NCBI GenBank assembly: GCA_018813295.1
Contig: JAHJBZ010000033.1
Location: 1-64,000 of the forward strand
DNA length: 64,000 bases
Reading direction: 5' to 3'
Origin: Patescibacteria group bacterium
Lineage (GTDB): Bacteria > Patescibacteriota > Gracilibacteria > UM-FILTER-43-11
Part shown: positions 16,651 to 25,137 of the stretch, in pieces
How the letters are laid out: each line of letters opens with the position of its first letter
How positions within the stretch are numbered: position 1 is the stretch's first letter
Notes under the pieces: model-generated
Database searches by the model: none
What the model saw: the letters and a program-made list of their open reading frames with translations, nothing else
What the model was told of the DNA's origin: nothing
Made by a program: the position numbers and the translations under genes

Positions 16651-18792
16651 ATGGCAAGAAGAGTAACGTCTGCCAGACACAACAGACGACTTAAAAAAAA
16701 GGATTTTAAGATTGAATTGGAATCTCATGTTGCACGCGAGGTTGGTGCGATTATTTATTTAGGTTTGGCCGCTGTTTTTTATCTGGTGATTAGTGGTAGG
16801 GCAGGGATTCTTGGCGAATGGGTAAATACCTATCTCAGACTTATTTTTGGAATAGGAATCCTAGCGCTTCCGGTACTTTTTTTGGCACTGGCGGTGACCT
16901 TATTTGTATCCAGGCGGATCAGGTTGGATACAACTCGTTATTTAGGGATTGGATTACTGCTTTTTTCGGGATTGGGACTTGTGCACATGCGTACTCCTAT
17001 GGACGCGATGCTAGATAATGTTGAATTACATGGAGGATATGTCGGTTTTTTGGCATCTGTTTTGCTTCGTATATTTATCTCCGATGTTGCCACAAGAGTA
17101 ATACTTATTGTCGTTCTTATTATCGCGATTTTGATCACCTTTGAGGTATCAATTAGGAAGTTAATCGCCTTAGTAATTCCTGATCGCCAAATAAAAGTTG
17201 GCACTAAACTACCTACTGTGGATAGAAAAGCCAGGATGCTTAAAAAAGGTGAGGAGGAATTAAATATTGTAAAACCGCTTCTTAACAATAAGACGGAGGA
17301 GGAGGCCCAACCATTTAAAATCAATAAGTCCCAACCAGTTAAAAAAGAGGAGGCGAAAATGAAGGTTGATGAAGCCGATTATAGTGATTGGGAATTCCCA
17401 CCGTTCGACCTTCTTAGTTCAGCAAGTTCTGAGGTTTATGTAAGTGATAAAATTTTAAAGGAGAATGCGGAAAAGATTAAGGAAAAACTTATGCAGTTTG
17501 GTATCGATGTAACGATGAAAGATGTAAATATCGGACCAACGGTTTTGCAATATACTCTTCAGCCTCATGAGGGAATTAAGCTGAATAAGATTACAGCTTT
17601 AAAAAATGATTTGGCTTTAGCTCTTGCTGCAAAGTCGATAAGAATGGAGGCGCCAATTCCTGGTAAATCCTTGGTGGGTATTGAGGTGCCGAATGAAAAA
17701 AGGATGATCGTACACCTGAGGGAAATGATCGAAAGCGAGGAGTTTAAGAGTGTTGATTCAAAGTTGCGTTTAGTTGTTGGCCGTGATGTTAGCGGCGCGC
17801 CTGTTATTGATGATTTGACTTTTATGCCGCATCTTTTAATTGCAGGTGCAACTGGTTCCGGTAAATCAGTTGGTATGAATGCGTTTTTGATTTCTTTGCT
17901 CTATCAAAATTCTCCGCGTGATCTTAAGTTTATTATGATCGATCCAAAACGTGTGGAGCTTACAACTTACAACGGTATTCCGCATTTGCTCACTCCTGTT
18001 ATAACTGACCCTGAAAAGGCGCATACGTCTCTTAAATGGGCAGTTGCAGAAATGAATCGTCGCTACAAGGAATTCCAGGAAAAGAAATATAGAAATATTG
18101 AGGAGTATAACGAAGGTGAAGAGAAAAAAATGTATAAGATTATTATTGTTATCGATGAGCTCGCTGATTTGATGATGCAGGCAACCAAAAAGGAAACGGA
18201 AGCTTTGATTTGCCGCATTGCCCAAATGGCTCGCGCTGTTGGCATTCATTTGATTATTGCAACACAAAGGCCAAGTGTGGATGTAATTACCGGTGTCATT
18301 AAAGCAAACATTCCTACCCGTATTGCTTTTACTGTGACATCCGGTGTGGATAGTAGAACTATTATTGATACTGTTGGCGCTGAAGATTTACTTGGAATGG
18401 GTGATATGCTTTATCTCCCGGGCAATATGAGCAGGCCAATTAGAGTGCAGGGTGTTTATGTATCCAGTAAGGAGATAGAGAGGGTTAGCAATCGCGTAAA
18501 ACTGACTATTGAACCAAGTTATGATGAAAGTATTACAGAAATTTCATCTTCCGGTACTGGTATGGTTGGTTCTGATGGTGATGGATCGGATCAAGACAAT
18601 TTGTTCGATGATGCTGTTCAGGTTATAAAGGACACAGGTAAGGCTTCTGCATCTTTACTTCAAAGACGTTTAAGTGTTGGTTATGCTCGTGCCGCAAGAA
18701 TTTTGGATATAATGGAGGAGCATGGACTTATTGGGCCGGCGAATGGAGCGAAACCACGTGAAATTTATATCACTGATAGTGATACTGATTGA
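16651..18792 (+). CDS. ftsK: DNA translocase FtsK/SpoIIIE
   Basis: A 713-residue DNA translocase. An N-terminal membrane domain of about four helices (residues 28-175) is followed by a short charged linker and the motor domain. Walker A GATGSGKS is at 399-406, and Walker B is in IIIVIDELADLMM. The motif RIAQMARAVGIHLIIATQRPSVDVITG is characteristic of the motor. A C-terminal gamma winged-helix domain (ASLLQRRLSVGYARAARILDIMEEHG) would read polar KOPS-like sequences. It pumps chromosome DNA through the septum during division. The linker is much shorter than in E. coli FtsK, as in SpoIIIE. It is followed by rsmE after a period-12 repeat hairpin. Confidence 0.96.
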   Translation: MARRVTSARHNRRLKKKDFKIELESHVAREVGAIIYLGLAAVFYLVISGRAGILGEWVNTYLRLIFGIGILALPVLFLALAVTLFVSRRIRLDTTRYLGIGLLLFSGLGLVHMRTPMDAMLDNVELHGGYVGFLASVLLRIFISDVATRVILIVVLIIAILITFEVSIRKLIALVIPDRQIKVGTKLPTVDRKARMLKKGEEELNIVKPLLNNKTEEEAQPFKINKSQPVKKEEAKMKVDEADYSDWEFPPFDLLSSASSEVYVSDKILKENAEKIKEKLMQFGIDVTMKDVNIGPTVLQYTLQPHEGIKLNKITALKNDLALALAAKSIRMEAPIPGKSLVGIEVPNEKRMIVHLREMIESEEFKSVDSKLRLVVGRDVSGAPVIDDLTFMPHLLIAGATGSGKSVGMNAFLISLLYQNSPRDLKFIMIDPKRVELTTYNGIPHLLTPVITDPEKAHTSLKWAVAEMNRRYKEFQEKKYRNIEEYNEGEEKKMYKIIIVIDELADLMMQATKKETEALICRIAQMARAVGIHLIIATQRPSVDVITGVIKANIPTRIAFTVTSGVDSRTIIDTVGAEDLLGMGDMLYLPGNMSRPIRVQGVYVSSKEIERVSNRVKLTIEPSYDESITEISSSGTGMVGSDGDGSDQDNLFDDAVQVIKDTGKASASLLQRRLSVGYARAARILDIMEEHGLIGPANGAKPREIYITDSDTD

Positions 18793-18903
18793 GGGACTAA
18801 TTGAAGGACCAATAGAAGGACCATTGTTGAACTAATGGTTGAACTAATCGATGAGTCCACCAATAAGTTCACCAATAAGTTCACCTATTAGTACAACAAT
18901 AGA
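18792..18903. repeat. Period-12 repeat hairpin (GAACTWATTGGT units)
   Basis: At least four 12-bp units on the left (GAAGGACCAATA, GAACTAATGGTT) and four on the right (GTTCACCAATAA) in inverted orientation around ATCGAT. The innermost pairs match 10 of 12 and 9 of 12. It fills the whole ftsK-rsmE gap. Confidence 0.85.
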
Positions 18904-18906
18904 AAA

Positions 18907-19623
18907 TTGCATAGATTTTACCTCCCATCACTGGAAATTAAGGACAAAATGCTGATTATCAGCGATAAGCGTATCGTACACCAGACTGGTAAGGTTCTTA
19001 GAATGTGGAAGGAGGATAGATTCCAGGTTTTTGATGATAATGGGGATGAGTTTGTGGTGGAAATTGAAAGTATTAATAAATTCAGGATCATAGCGGAAAT
19101 TGTTGAAACCGTTAAAAGCGATACCGAGCCATCTGTTGAAGTCAGCCTTTATCAGGCCGTTCCAAAAAAACCCGCCCTCTTTGAACTTGTAGTACAAAAA
19201 GCGACTGAGCTTGGGGTCGCCAGGATCTTCCCATTAATAACTGAAAGAACGGAAAAGAGGCGTATTACAAAATTCGAAAGGCTGTTCTCTATTGCCATGG
19301 AGGCAACCGAGCAAAGCGGAAGGACTAAGATTCCTGTAATACAACATCCGGTTACCTTTGAGGATGTGATTGGGGGCCTCAGCAATCCTTATATCGGATA
19401 TGAGTATGAGGGGAAGAAATATTTGCTGAATTACGGTGACTCGCTTTATAAAGGTAATGAACTTCAGATTATAATCGGACCCGAAGGAGGTTTATCTCAA
19501 CATGAAATAGACTTAGCTAAAGAAGCAAAAGTAAAACCATTTACCTTGGGGCCTAGGATTTTAAGGACGGAGACTGCGGCAATTAGCGCGCTTAGTTTGG
19601 TGCTTTTGAGCAAGAAGGTTTAA
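18907..19623 (+). CDS. rsmE: 16S rRNA m3U1498 methyltransferase RsmE
   Basis: A 238-residue SPOUT methyltransferase beginning at TTG 18907 (MHRFYLPSLE, the standard N-terminus of the family). An N-terminal PUA-like domain is followed by the knotted SAM-binding domain, with KATELGVARIFPLITERTEKR, AMEATEQSGRTKIPVI, IGPEGGLSQHEIDLA and the C-terminal LGPRILRTETAAISALSLV. It methylates N3 of U1498 in 16S rRNA. Probably cotranscribed with ftsK; the start directly follows a repeat hairpin, with no Shine-Dalgarno sequence. Confidence 0.95.
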   Translation: MHRFYLPSLEIKDKMLIISDKRIVHQTGKVLRMWKEDRFQVFDDNGDEFVVEIESINKFRIIAEIVETVKSDTEPSVEVSLYQAVPKKPALFELVVQKATELGVARIFPLITERTEKRRITKFERLFSIAMEATEQSGRTKIPVIQHPVTFEDVIGGLSNPYIGYEYEGKKYLLNYGDSLYKGNELQIIIGPEGGLSQHEIDLAKEAKVKPFTLGPRILRTETAAISALSLVLLSKKV

Positions 19624-19624
19624 G

Positions 19625-19706
19625 CCGACGGAGCATGGGCTCTTCCTTGGTTCGACGGCTGTCAGCTTACAGCTGAGGAACCAGGGTATCCGCCGCGGCG
19701 GACTCC
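19625..19706. repeat. Composite REP-like element, copy 1
   Basis: Begins one base after the rsmE stop with CCGACGGAGC, contains CGACGGCTGTCAGC and GCTGAGGAACCAGGG, and ends with the palindrome TCCGCCGCGGCGGA and CTCC. A close copy occurs at 63723-63791, with partial copies at 33183 and within tilS. Confidence 0.85.
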
Positions 19707-19716
19707 ATCAGATAAA

Positions 19717-20199
19717 TTACTCAGCTACCTCTTCTCCACACTCCCCTTTCACATAAGTATCGACGTTTCCACTTGCACATGCTCCGCAGGCATTTCCGTA
19801 TGTAACTCCGTCATCACCACAAACCGGGGTGTAATCCATTGTGCAGATTTCCGCTGCTTTTTGTTCTTCGGTACATGTTTGTGAGGAGGTTTCCTCCTCA
19901 TCAGCCTCTTCTTCATCATCACCAAAAACATTGCTGACCTTGTCTACGGTTTCACCCACAGCATCCACAGCATCGCTAACTGTATCAATTGCATCCTCAA
20001 CACCTTCTTTGGTGTCTTCGACTTTATCCACAACATCAGATACTTTGTCTTTTACCCGATCATACTCCTCAGCAACATTATCCCGTTTTTCCGTAAAGCT
20101 ATCCTTTACGCCCTGAACATATTCATCAACAGAAGGTATTTGAAGTAAAACAAAAGCGATAACAAATATTGAAACAAGTATTAGTAATTTTTTAGCCAT
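19717..20199 (-). CDS. Membrane-anchored Kazal-type protease inhibitor-like protein
   Basis: A 160-residue protein using the ATG at 20199 (MAKKLLILVSIFVIAFVLL); a TTG nine codons upstream is less likely. An N-terminal membrane anchor is followed by a V/D/K-rich heptad segment (VSDVVDKVEDTKEGVED), an acidic run (DDEEEADEEE) and a C-terminal Kazal domain. The six cysteines follow C-x9-C-x7-C-x10-C-x2-C-x12-C with YTPVCGDDGVTYGNAC, a textbook Kazal pattern. Kazal domains inhibit serine proteases. On the surface of a host-associated or predatory-type cell it could shield proteins from proteases, but its target is unknown. Monocistronic and flanked by repeats. Confidence 0.85.
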   Translation of the reverse strand: MAKKLLILVSIFVIAFVLLQIPSVDEYVQGVKDSFTEKRDNVAEEYDRVKDKVSDVVDKVEDTKEGVEDAIDTVSDAVDAVGETVDKVSNVFGDDEEEADEEETSSQTCTEEQKAAEICTMDYTPVCGDDGVTYGNACGACASGNVDTYVKGECGEEVAE

Positions 20200-20265
20200 G
20201 ATTATTTTGGTTAATTGACGCAACAATTATATCAATTACCGATGCTTAATGTCCAATGACCGATA

Positions 20266-20305
20266 TTGTTGTTTCGTCGTGTCGTCGTTTCGCTGTATCG
20301 TTATT
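20266..20305. repeat. Period-8 degenerate tandem repeat (reverse orientation)
   Basis: Units TTGTTTCG, TCGTGTCG, TCGTTTCG, CTGTATCG. It is the complement of the CGANACAA family. Confidence 0.72.
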
Positions 20306-20359
20306 ATTGCTCTTTTAAAAAAAACACATTAATTTAATATTAGCTAAAGAAATATAAAT

Positions 20360-21127
20360 ATGTCCCAATTTTCAAGCAGCATAATCCCATCACTTTTATT
20401 TTTCTTATTATTTTTTGTCGCTTTTTCCCTGATTGAGCTAATTATAATTTTTGTTTTAAACCGCTTGGGGAAGCGATATTGGGAGTTTGTGATAGATAAA
20501 TTAATCAGGCTTAAGGTGCATCATGGCAGGGCAATTGAGCTATTGGCTGCTGCCGGAATTTTGATTGTTCTTGGAATTGTTTATTTTGCTACGCCGTTTT
20601 TTGAAATTCTGGGGGCAGCGACTCCTACAATGAAGATTTTGATCATTTGTTTACTTGCGGTGATGCTTTTGATTTATATAACGACTACCAGAAAAGTGAC
20701 CAGAATGGTGCTAGAAAAAAAAGTTCATCGATATATTTATTTTATTTTATCGATAATTTTCTTTGTTTTTATCGTAATAATGGCGGATCAGAGTTTTAAT
20801 TCTTATCAAAATTACATAAATACCCAATTTGTTGATCCAACTATTAAAAATATACAGTTTGAACTAGATGAGCGGGAGGAGAAAAGATTACTTACTTTGT
20901 TTAGGGAAGATTATTTGGAAGGTAGATGTGAGCAGGTTGATTATAGCGAAAAGGAGGAAGCAGGACTTACTCATTTTGTATATATTACTACCGATATAGA
21001 ATTTGCGACTATGAAAACATTGGAGCAAAGTATGGGCGCTCCTACTATTGGTTATGAATGTACGGATGGTATAAACAGCTTCATTCTGACTGATGAAGGT
21101 AAGTGGTATTGGGTTATTGCTGAATAA
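20360..21127 (+). CDS. Membrane protein of unknown function
   Basis: A 255-residue protein with about four hydrophobic segments (roughly residues 11-34, 61-82, 89-108 and 125-142) and a C-terminal soluble domain of about 110 residues carrying two cysteines (GRCEQVDY, GYECTDG). The membrane part (FSLIELIIIFVLNRLGKRYWEF) is not diagnostic of a known family. It is followed by a separate promoter for the next gene. I do not recognise it. Confidence 0.68.
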   Translation: MSQFSSSIIPSLLFFLLFFVAFSLIELIIIFVLNRLGKRYWEFVIDKLIRLKVHHGRAIELLAAAGILIVLGIVYFATPFFEILGAATPTMKILIICLLAVMLLIYITTTRKVTRMVLEKKVHRYIYFILSIIFFVFIVIMADQSFNSYQNYINTQFVDPTIKNIQFELDEREEKRLLTLFREDYLEGRCEQVDYSEKEEAGLTHFVYITTDIEFATMKTLEQSMGAPTIGYECTDGINSFILTDEGKWYWVIAE

Positions 21128-21130
21128 AAC

Positions 21131-21158
21131 TTGACAATATCCGACAATAGTATACAAT
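21131..21158 (+). promoter_or_regulatory. Promoter of the 21187 gene
   Basis: TTGACA and TACAAT with a 16-bp spacer, ending 28 bp before the ATG at 21187. Confidence 0.65.
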
Positions 21159-21186
21159 TATCATCCTTACCACTAATAAAATTAGT

Positions 21187-21639
21187 ATGCCCACTCATGT
21201 ATTAGGCGGAGGACCAGTTGAGGATGACTATGATAAAAAGCCGCCGGAAAATTCAGAAATACCACCAAATGTTCAAGAAATTTATGATCTTTTTTTAGCT
21301 GCTGGATACAAAGATGCTCCTGATTCAATGCCTGGATTAGATGATGAAATTCTTATGGTAAATCGTGATGGAGTTCTTGTGCGGATTTATTCTATTGGTG
21401 GAAAAGTTGAATTATGTACTAGCAAAATGCATACAGATTCGATTGTAGATCTTTTTGATGGTGCAGAAGGATATCCAGCAAAAACACCTGATGAAGTATT
21501 GGATTCTACAGGAAAATTTTATCTAGACAGCAAAGGTCCAGGAGCCCGTGGCCAATTATATTCTGTTGAAGCAATTGGCAGTTCCCGACTTGCTCGGCTT
21601 GCACATAGAGGTAGAAAATTACTGGATAAAGTTCTTTAG
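21187..21639 (+). CDS. Hypothetical soluble protein
   Basis: A 150-residue protein without signal peptide or membrane segment. It begins with a glycine/proline-rich, acidic stretch (VLGGGPVEDDYDKKPP) followed by a mixed alpha/beta region (EILMVNRDGVLVRIYSIGGKVELC). It has its own promoter. Its last four bases overlap the convergent secreted-protein gene at 21636. It matches no family that I recognise. Confidence 0.65.
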   Translation: MPTHVLGGGPVEDDYDKKPPENSEIPPNVQEIYDLFLAAGYKDAPDSMPGLDDEILMVNRDGVLVRIYSIGGKVELCTSKMHTDSIVDLFDGAEGYPAKTPDEVLDSTGKFYLDSKGPGARGQLYSVEAIGSSRLARLAHRGRKLLDKVL

Positions 21640-22796
21640 AACTCAAATTCTATCTCATCCTCATGCATCTGTCCGTAGATGTCGTATTGTCTGATGATTA
21701 ATGTTAGATCTTCTCCTTGGCGGCTGTCTTTTTTTAGTACGCGCATGTAGTTTTTATACCAATTGTAATATATAAATTCCCGCTCACCATTTACTTCAAA
21801 AATTACGGTTTGCCTTTGGTAAGAATCAACCTTATCCCAATCAAAAAGGAATGAGCTGGATGTTTCTTCTGTTTTGGTTAAATTTATTTCTGTTGGTTCA
21901 GCTGCCTCTGTTCGTCTGACTGAACCGCTTGGTGCAGTACTTACTTCTTCGCTCCAATCGGAACTCATGTTGCCGCTTGTGTCGACGGATAGAACGTAGA
22001 AATAATAAGTATCATTGTTTTCTAAACCGGTGACTTCGTAATTTAATCCGTTAACTATTATCTGATTTGGCATTTCGCTAACTTCATAATTATCGAGATT
22101 AAGGTTGTGTGTGGAATAACTGACTATGTAATATGCAATGCCGACGTTATCGGTTGCCGCATCCCAAGAAAGGAAAACTGATTCGTCTCCGGGAACAGCT
22201 AATACATCGCGGACCATATCGGGCGACATTGTATCTTCGCCGGATTCTGAGCTTGCCTGCGAATCATCCTCCTCAATTTCATCAACATTGCTTAAATAGC
22301 ATTGTCCCTCGTTATCCGGTAGATAGATTATGTCGCTTTTACGTAACTGGCTGCTGGACTGAAGATAGTAAATTGATGAAAGCCCCCATACATCACTACA
22401 CTGCGATCCATAATAAATTCTGAATTGATTGTTATCCTCAGTTGTAACAATTGCGCTTGTTTTGGAGGTATATACGGAATTGATGGTAAGCTGTCCAGTA
22501 ATTTCCTCTGCCTGATCTATATCACATTGGCGATAGGAATTTACTATTAAAGAATCTCCGCTGGTATCTAAAGTGTTACGGATGTTGATAGTAACAGTTG
22601 ATTCGTTACTTACCTCATCGCAATTGCCATCATAATGAAGCAGCCATTTTTCGTCATCGCCTCTGCGCTGGATAATCAGATTATTTTCCCTTTCATCGAA
22701 AGAAAGAACTGTAACTCGCTCTGTTTTTTCATATGCCGCATTAGCAAGCGGAGCGATTAGTATCAGGGTGATGAGTGTGAGGAGTAATTTTTTCAT
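21636..22796 (-). CDS. Secreted four-cysteine protein with fibronectin type III domain
   Basis: A 386-residue protein with a signal peptide (MKKLLLTLITLILIAPLANA). An N-terminal domain holds four spaced cysteines (DGNCDE, YRQCDI, GSQCSD, EGQCYL). A fibronectin type III domain follows at about residues 193-290 (VFLSWDAATDNVGIAYYIVSY, TYYFYVLSVDTSGN), then a C-terminal beta domain (QRQTVIFEVNGEREFIYYNWYKNYMRVL). The N- and C-terminal domains recur in the proteins at 22901-23752 and 31935-33155. Probably exported and disulfide-bonded; function unknown. Tandem duplication with its downstream neighbour is likely. Confidence 0.78.
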   Translation of the reverse strand: MKKLLLTLITLILIAPLANAAYEKTERVTVLSFDERENNLIIQRRGDDEKWLLHYDGNCDEVSNESTVTINIRNTLDTSGDSLIVNSYRQCDIDQAEEITGQLTINSVYTSKTSAIVTTEDNNQFRIYYGSQCSDVWGLSSIYYLQSSSQLRKSDIIYLPDNEGQCYLSNVDEIEEDDSQASSESGEDTMSPDMVRDVLAVPGDESVFLSWDAATDNVGIAYYIVSYSTHNLNLDNYEVSEMPNQIIVNGLNYEVTGLENNDTYYFYVLSVDTSGNMSSDWSEEVSTAPSGSVRRTEAAEPTEINLTKTEETSSSFLFDWDKVDSYQRQTVIFEVNGEREFIYYNWYKNYMRVLKKDSRQGEDLTLIIRQYDIYGQMHEDEIEFEF

Positions 22797-22808
22797 AATA
22801 ATTTTTTA

Positions 22809-22890
22809 GTATTAAGTTATAAGTCTTAAGGATTAAGCCAGCTTACAACTTAGGACTTATAACTTATAGCTCGTTACATTCTACAGCTCA
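22809..22890. repeat. Period-7 repeat hairpin
   Basis: AAGTTATAAGTCTTAAGGATTAAG on the left pairs with CTTACAACTTAGGACTTATAACTTATAG on the right. It separates two paralogous secreted-protein genes. Confidence 0.75.
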
Positions 22891-22900
22891 AAACAAAAAT

Positions 22901-23752
22901 TTAAAAACTGAATGATATTTCATCCTTATACATTTGCCCGTAAATGTCATATTGTTTGACAATTAATTTTAAATCTTTCCCTCCACGGTTATCCCGTTTA
23001 AGTATTCGCATGTAGCTCCTCCTCCAGTTATAAGCAATAAACAATCTTTCCCCATCTCCTTCGAGGATAATAGTCTGCCTTTGGTAATTATCAACCATAT
23101 TCCAGTTGAAAAGGAAGGATTCAAATGTTTCCTCGGTTTCTGTTAAATTAATTCCCGTTGGCTCCGTGGTAATGATAACACTTTCCTCTTTTATTTCTTC
23201 TTCCTCCTTTTCTCCTTCAACTGCCGGCGCGGAATATCTCTTTTTAACGTATGACAAAGTGCAAGAGCCTTGATTATTCGGAAGATAAATTATATCTGCA
23301 GTTGCAATATTAAAGCCGACTTTATAAAGATAAATTTCATCTCTCCAATATCTAGGCATACTAAGACATCTTGCATCGTATTCAATATCGTACCCATTCC
23401 CTTTTTCGTCTGTAACAAGTGCAGTTCTGTTTGCAAATACCTGATCCAGGATCAGCAGGCCGTTTATTTCCACTGCTTGATCGATATAACATGTATCATG
23501 ATTTTCATCTACAAGCCTGTCTCCATTTGAATTTAATGTGCCGCGTATGGCTATGGTGACCTGGTCAGCCCCTTCTAAATCACAACTACCCATGTAATGA
23601 AGGAGCAGAGTTCCCCCTTCATGTTCTATGATTAAATTATTTTCTCTGGAATTTAATGAGAGTATGTCGAAGTCCTGCGTGTACTCATATTCTGCACTCG
23701 CGAATGGTGCGAGTAGCATTAAAGTGATAAGTGTTGCAATAAATCTTTTCAT
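22901..23752 (-). CDS. Secreted four-cysteine protein, paralog lacking the FN3 domain
   Basis: A 283-residue secreted protein with signal peptide MKRFIATLITLMLLAPFASA. It keeps the N-terminal four-cysteine domain (MGSCDL, HDTCYI, DARCLS, QGSCTL) and the C-terminal beta domain (QRQTIILEGDGERLFIAYNWRRSYMRIL) of its neighbour, but an acidic linker (EGEKEEEEIKEE) replaces the fibronectin domain. The conserved ends and variable middle suggest a modular family. Function unknown. It lies between its paralog and tilS on the same strand. Confidence 0.76.
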   Translation of the reverse strand: MKRFIATLITLMLLAPFASAEYEYTQDFDILSLNSRENNLIIEHEGGTLLLHYMGSCDLEGADQVTIAIRGTLNSNGDRLVDENHDTCYIDQAVEINGLLILDQVFANRTALVTDEKGNGYDIEYDARCLSMPRYWRDEIYLYKVGFNIATADIIYLPNNQGSCTLSYVKKRYSAPAVEGEKEEEEIKEESVIITTEPTGINLTETEETFESFLFNWNMVDNYQRQTIILEGDGERLFIAYNWRRSYMRILKRDNRGGKDLKLIVKQYDIYGQMYKDEISFSF

Positions 23753-23764
23753 AATATTGTGTTA

Positions 23765-23794
23765 GCGTTAAGGATTAAGCGTTAAGGATTAAGC
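23765..23794. repeat. Direct 14-bp tandem GTTAAGGATTAAGC x2
   Basis: Two exact copies of the 14-bp unit, itself two period-7 words. Single-arm member of the period-7 family between tilS and the secreted-protein gene. Confidence 0.85.
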
Positions 23795-25034
23795 TGAATT
23801 CTGAATTTTTAACCCCCTCAGCTAATCTCAAGTCACCGACTGAAACAATAATATCATTTTTATCAACGATGATAGGAATTTGGTGGCGTAAATGGCGAGG
23901 GACTTTGCTGTCTACAAAGAAATCCTGCAACTTTTTACTGCCTTTCATGCCACTTGGCTGAAATCGATCACCCTTTTTCCATGCACGGACGTAGAGTCCG
24001 GACTTGTCGGATTTCAGCTTCCAGACTCCCCATTTAATGCCCTTGGCGGTGATTTTTGCTGTTGGGAGACTTGGAGTCCGGACTCCAAGTAAAATATTGT
24101 CATATTCGATGAAAAAATCCTTATTTTTAACCGTTAACTGCCTCCCGGACTTGCCGTTTTCAATGAAATCGAGTAAGCGATTGATTGATTTTTGATATAA
24201 ATCCTTCGCCCCCAAAATTTGAATCAGGATTTCTGATTTTAGATCATCGGACAGCTTGTTAAATTCACTGCGATTGAATTGGTTGCCTCTGACGGAGTTC
24301 CGACGGAGCCCCGCTAAGCGGGGGTTCGTTCGGCTGTTTTCCATATTTTCCCTGACCCAGCCGTCGGATTTTTTGGAGATAGTTTCCAGTTTTTCCTTCG
24401 CCTTTTTGCTAATGCTTTGGATTTTTTTAGCGAGATTGGCACCTCTAAAATACGGGATTACCAAATGCCTCCAATAATTCCTGTCATTACTCAAATCATA
24501 ATTACTGCGATCTGTGCGGTATGGGAGGTTGTTTTCCTTTGCATAATTAACGACATCTAGACGCTTTACGTCCAAAAGCGGACGAATGATGTTGCCGCTT
24601 TGAAATTCCATTCCAATTTGCCCACGTAGACCTGCCCCACGAGCCATATGCATTAAAATTGTTTCGATTTGGTCATTAAGGTGGTGTGCAACGGCAATAA
24701 AATCAGCATTATGCTTATTTCGGACTTCCTCTAAAAATTGATAACGGATTTGGCGAGCATTATTTTCCAGGTTTCCGGTTTTTGGAATCGTTGCTTTTTT
24801 AGTAACACATTCCACTCCCCACTCTTTTGCTAAATTGCGGACTAACTGTTCGTCTGCATCACTTTCCTCCTCTCGCAGTTTGTGGTTTAGGTGGGCAATT
24901 ACGACGTCGTAATCCAATTGTAAAAGAACGTGGGCTAGCACCACACTATCCACTCCACCGGACACGGCAATAACTACCTTTTTGAAAGGCGGAATTTTTT
25001 TTAGGCCGGATTGGACAGATTTAGTGAAATTCAT
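23775..25034 (-). CDS. tilS: tRNA(Ile)-lysidine synthetase TilS
   Basis: A 419-residue TilS. The PP-loop ATP pyrophosphatase motif SGGVDS is at 25-30, and the HHLNDQIETILMHMARGAGLRG region (117-138) is typical. C-terminal substrate-binding domains end with KGDRFQPSGMKGSKKLQDFFVDSKVPRHLR. It converts C34 of tRNA-Ile(CAU) to lysidine so that AUA is read as isoleucine. Residues about 233-249 (RTNPRLAGLRRNSVRG) are encoded by a GC-rich REP-like palindrome and look like an in-frame insertion in the linker between catalytic and C-terminal parts. The last codons overlap a direct repeat. Confidence 0.94.
   Translation of the reverse strand: MNFTKSVQSGLKKIPPFKKVVIAVSGGVDSVVLAHVLLQLDYDVVIAHLNHKLREEESDADEQLVRNLAKEWGVECVTKKATIPKTGNLENNARQIRYQFLEEVRNKHNADFIAVAHHLNDQIETILMHMARGAGLRGQIGMEFQSGNIIRPLLDVKRLDVVNYAKENNLPYRTDRSNYDLSNDRNYWRHLVIPYFRGANLAKKIQSISKKAKEKLETISKKSDGWVRENMENSRTNPRLAGLRRNSVRGNQFNRSEFNKLSDDLKSEILIQILGAKDLYQKSINRLLDFIENGKSGRQLTVKNKDFFIEYDNILLGVRTPSLPTAKITAKGIKWGVWKLKSDKSGLYVRAWKKGDRFQPSGMKGSKKLQDFFVDSKVPRHLRHQIPIIVDKNDIIVSVGDLRLAEGVKNSEFSLILNA
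24300..24333. repeat. In-frame REP-like palindrome inside tilS
   Basis: CCGACGGAGCCCCGC, a TAA loop, then GCGGGGGTTCGTTCGG. It matches the start of the composite elements at 19625, 33183 and 63723 and is translated through in TilS. Confidence 0.82.
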
Positions 25035-25080
25035 ACTAAGCCAAGTATACGATTAAAAATGCATGTTGTTAAATTAAGTG

Positions 25081-25109
25081 TTGATAAGTGAACATATGTT
25101 TACTAAAAT
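25081..25109 (+). promoter_or_regulatory. Promoter of the PemK/MazF-like gene
   Basis: TTGATA and TAAAAT with a 17-bp spacer, 28 bp before the ATG at 25138. Confidence 0.65.
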
Positions 25110-25137
25110 GAAGTTGATGAATTTTTATGGTATCTAA

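Noticed and set aside
17866-18267. 133-codon minus-strand frame inside ftsK
   Set aside because: It lies opposite the conserved motor domain and is best explained as a shadow of it.
18792-18903. Regular repeat arrays taken as CRISPR
   Set aside because: Units are 7-18 bp, degenerate, have no unique spacers and are inverted; no cas genes are present.
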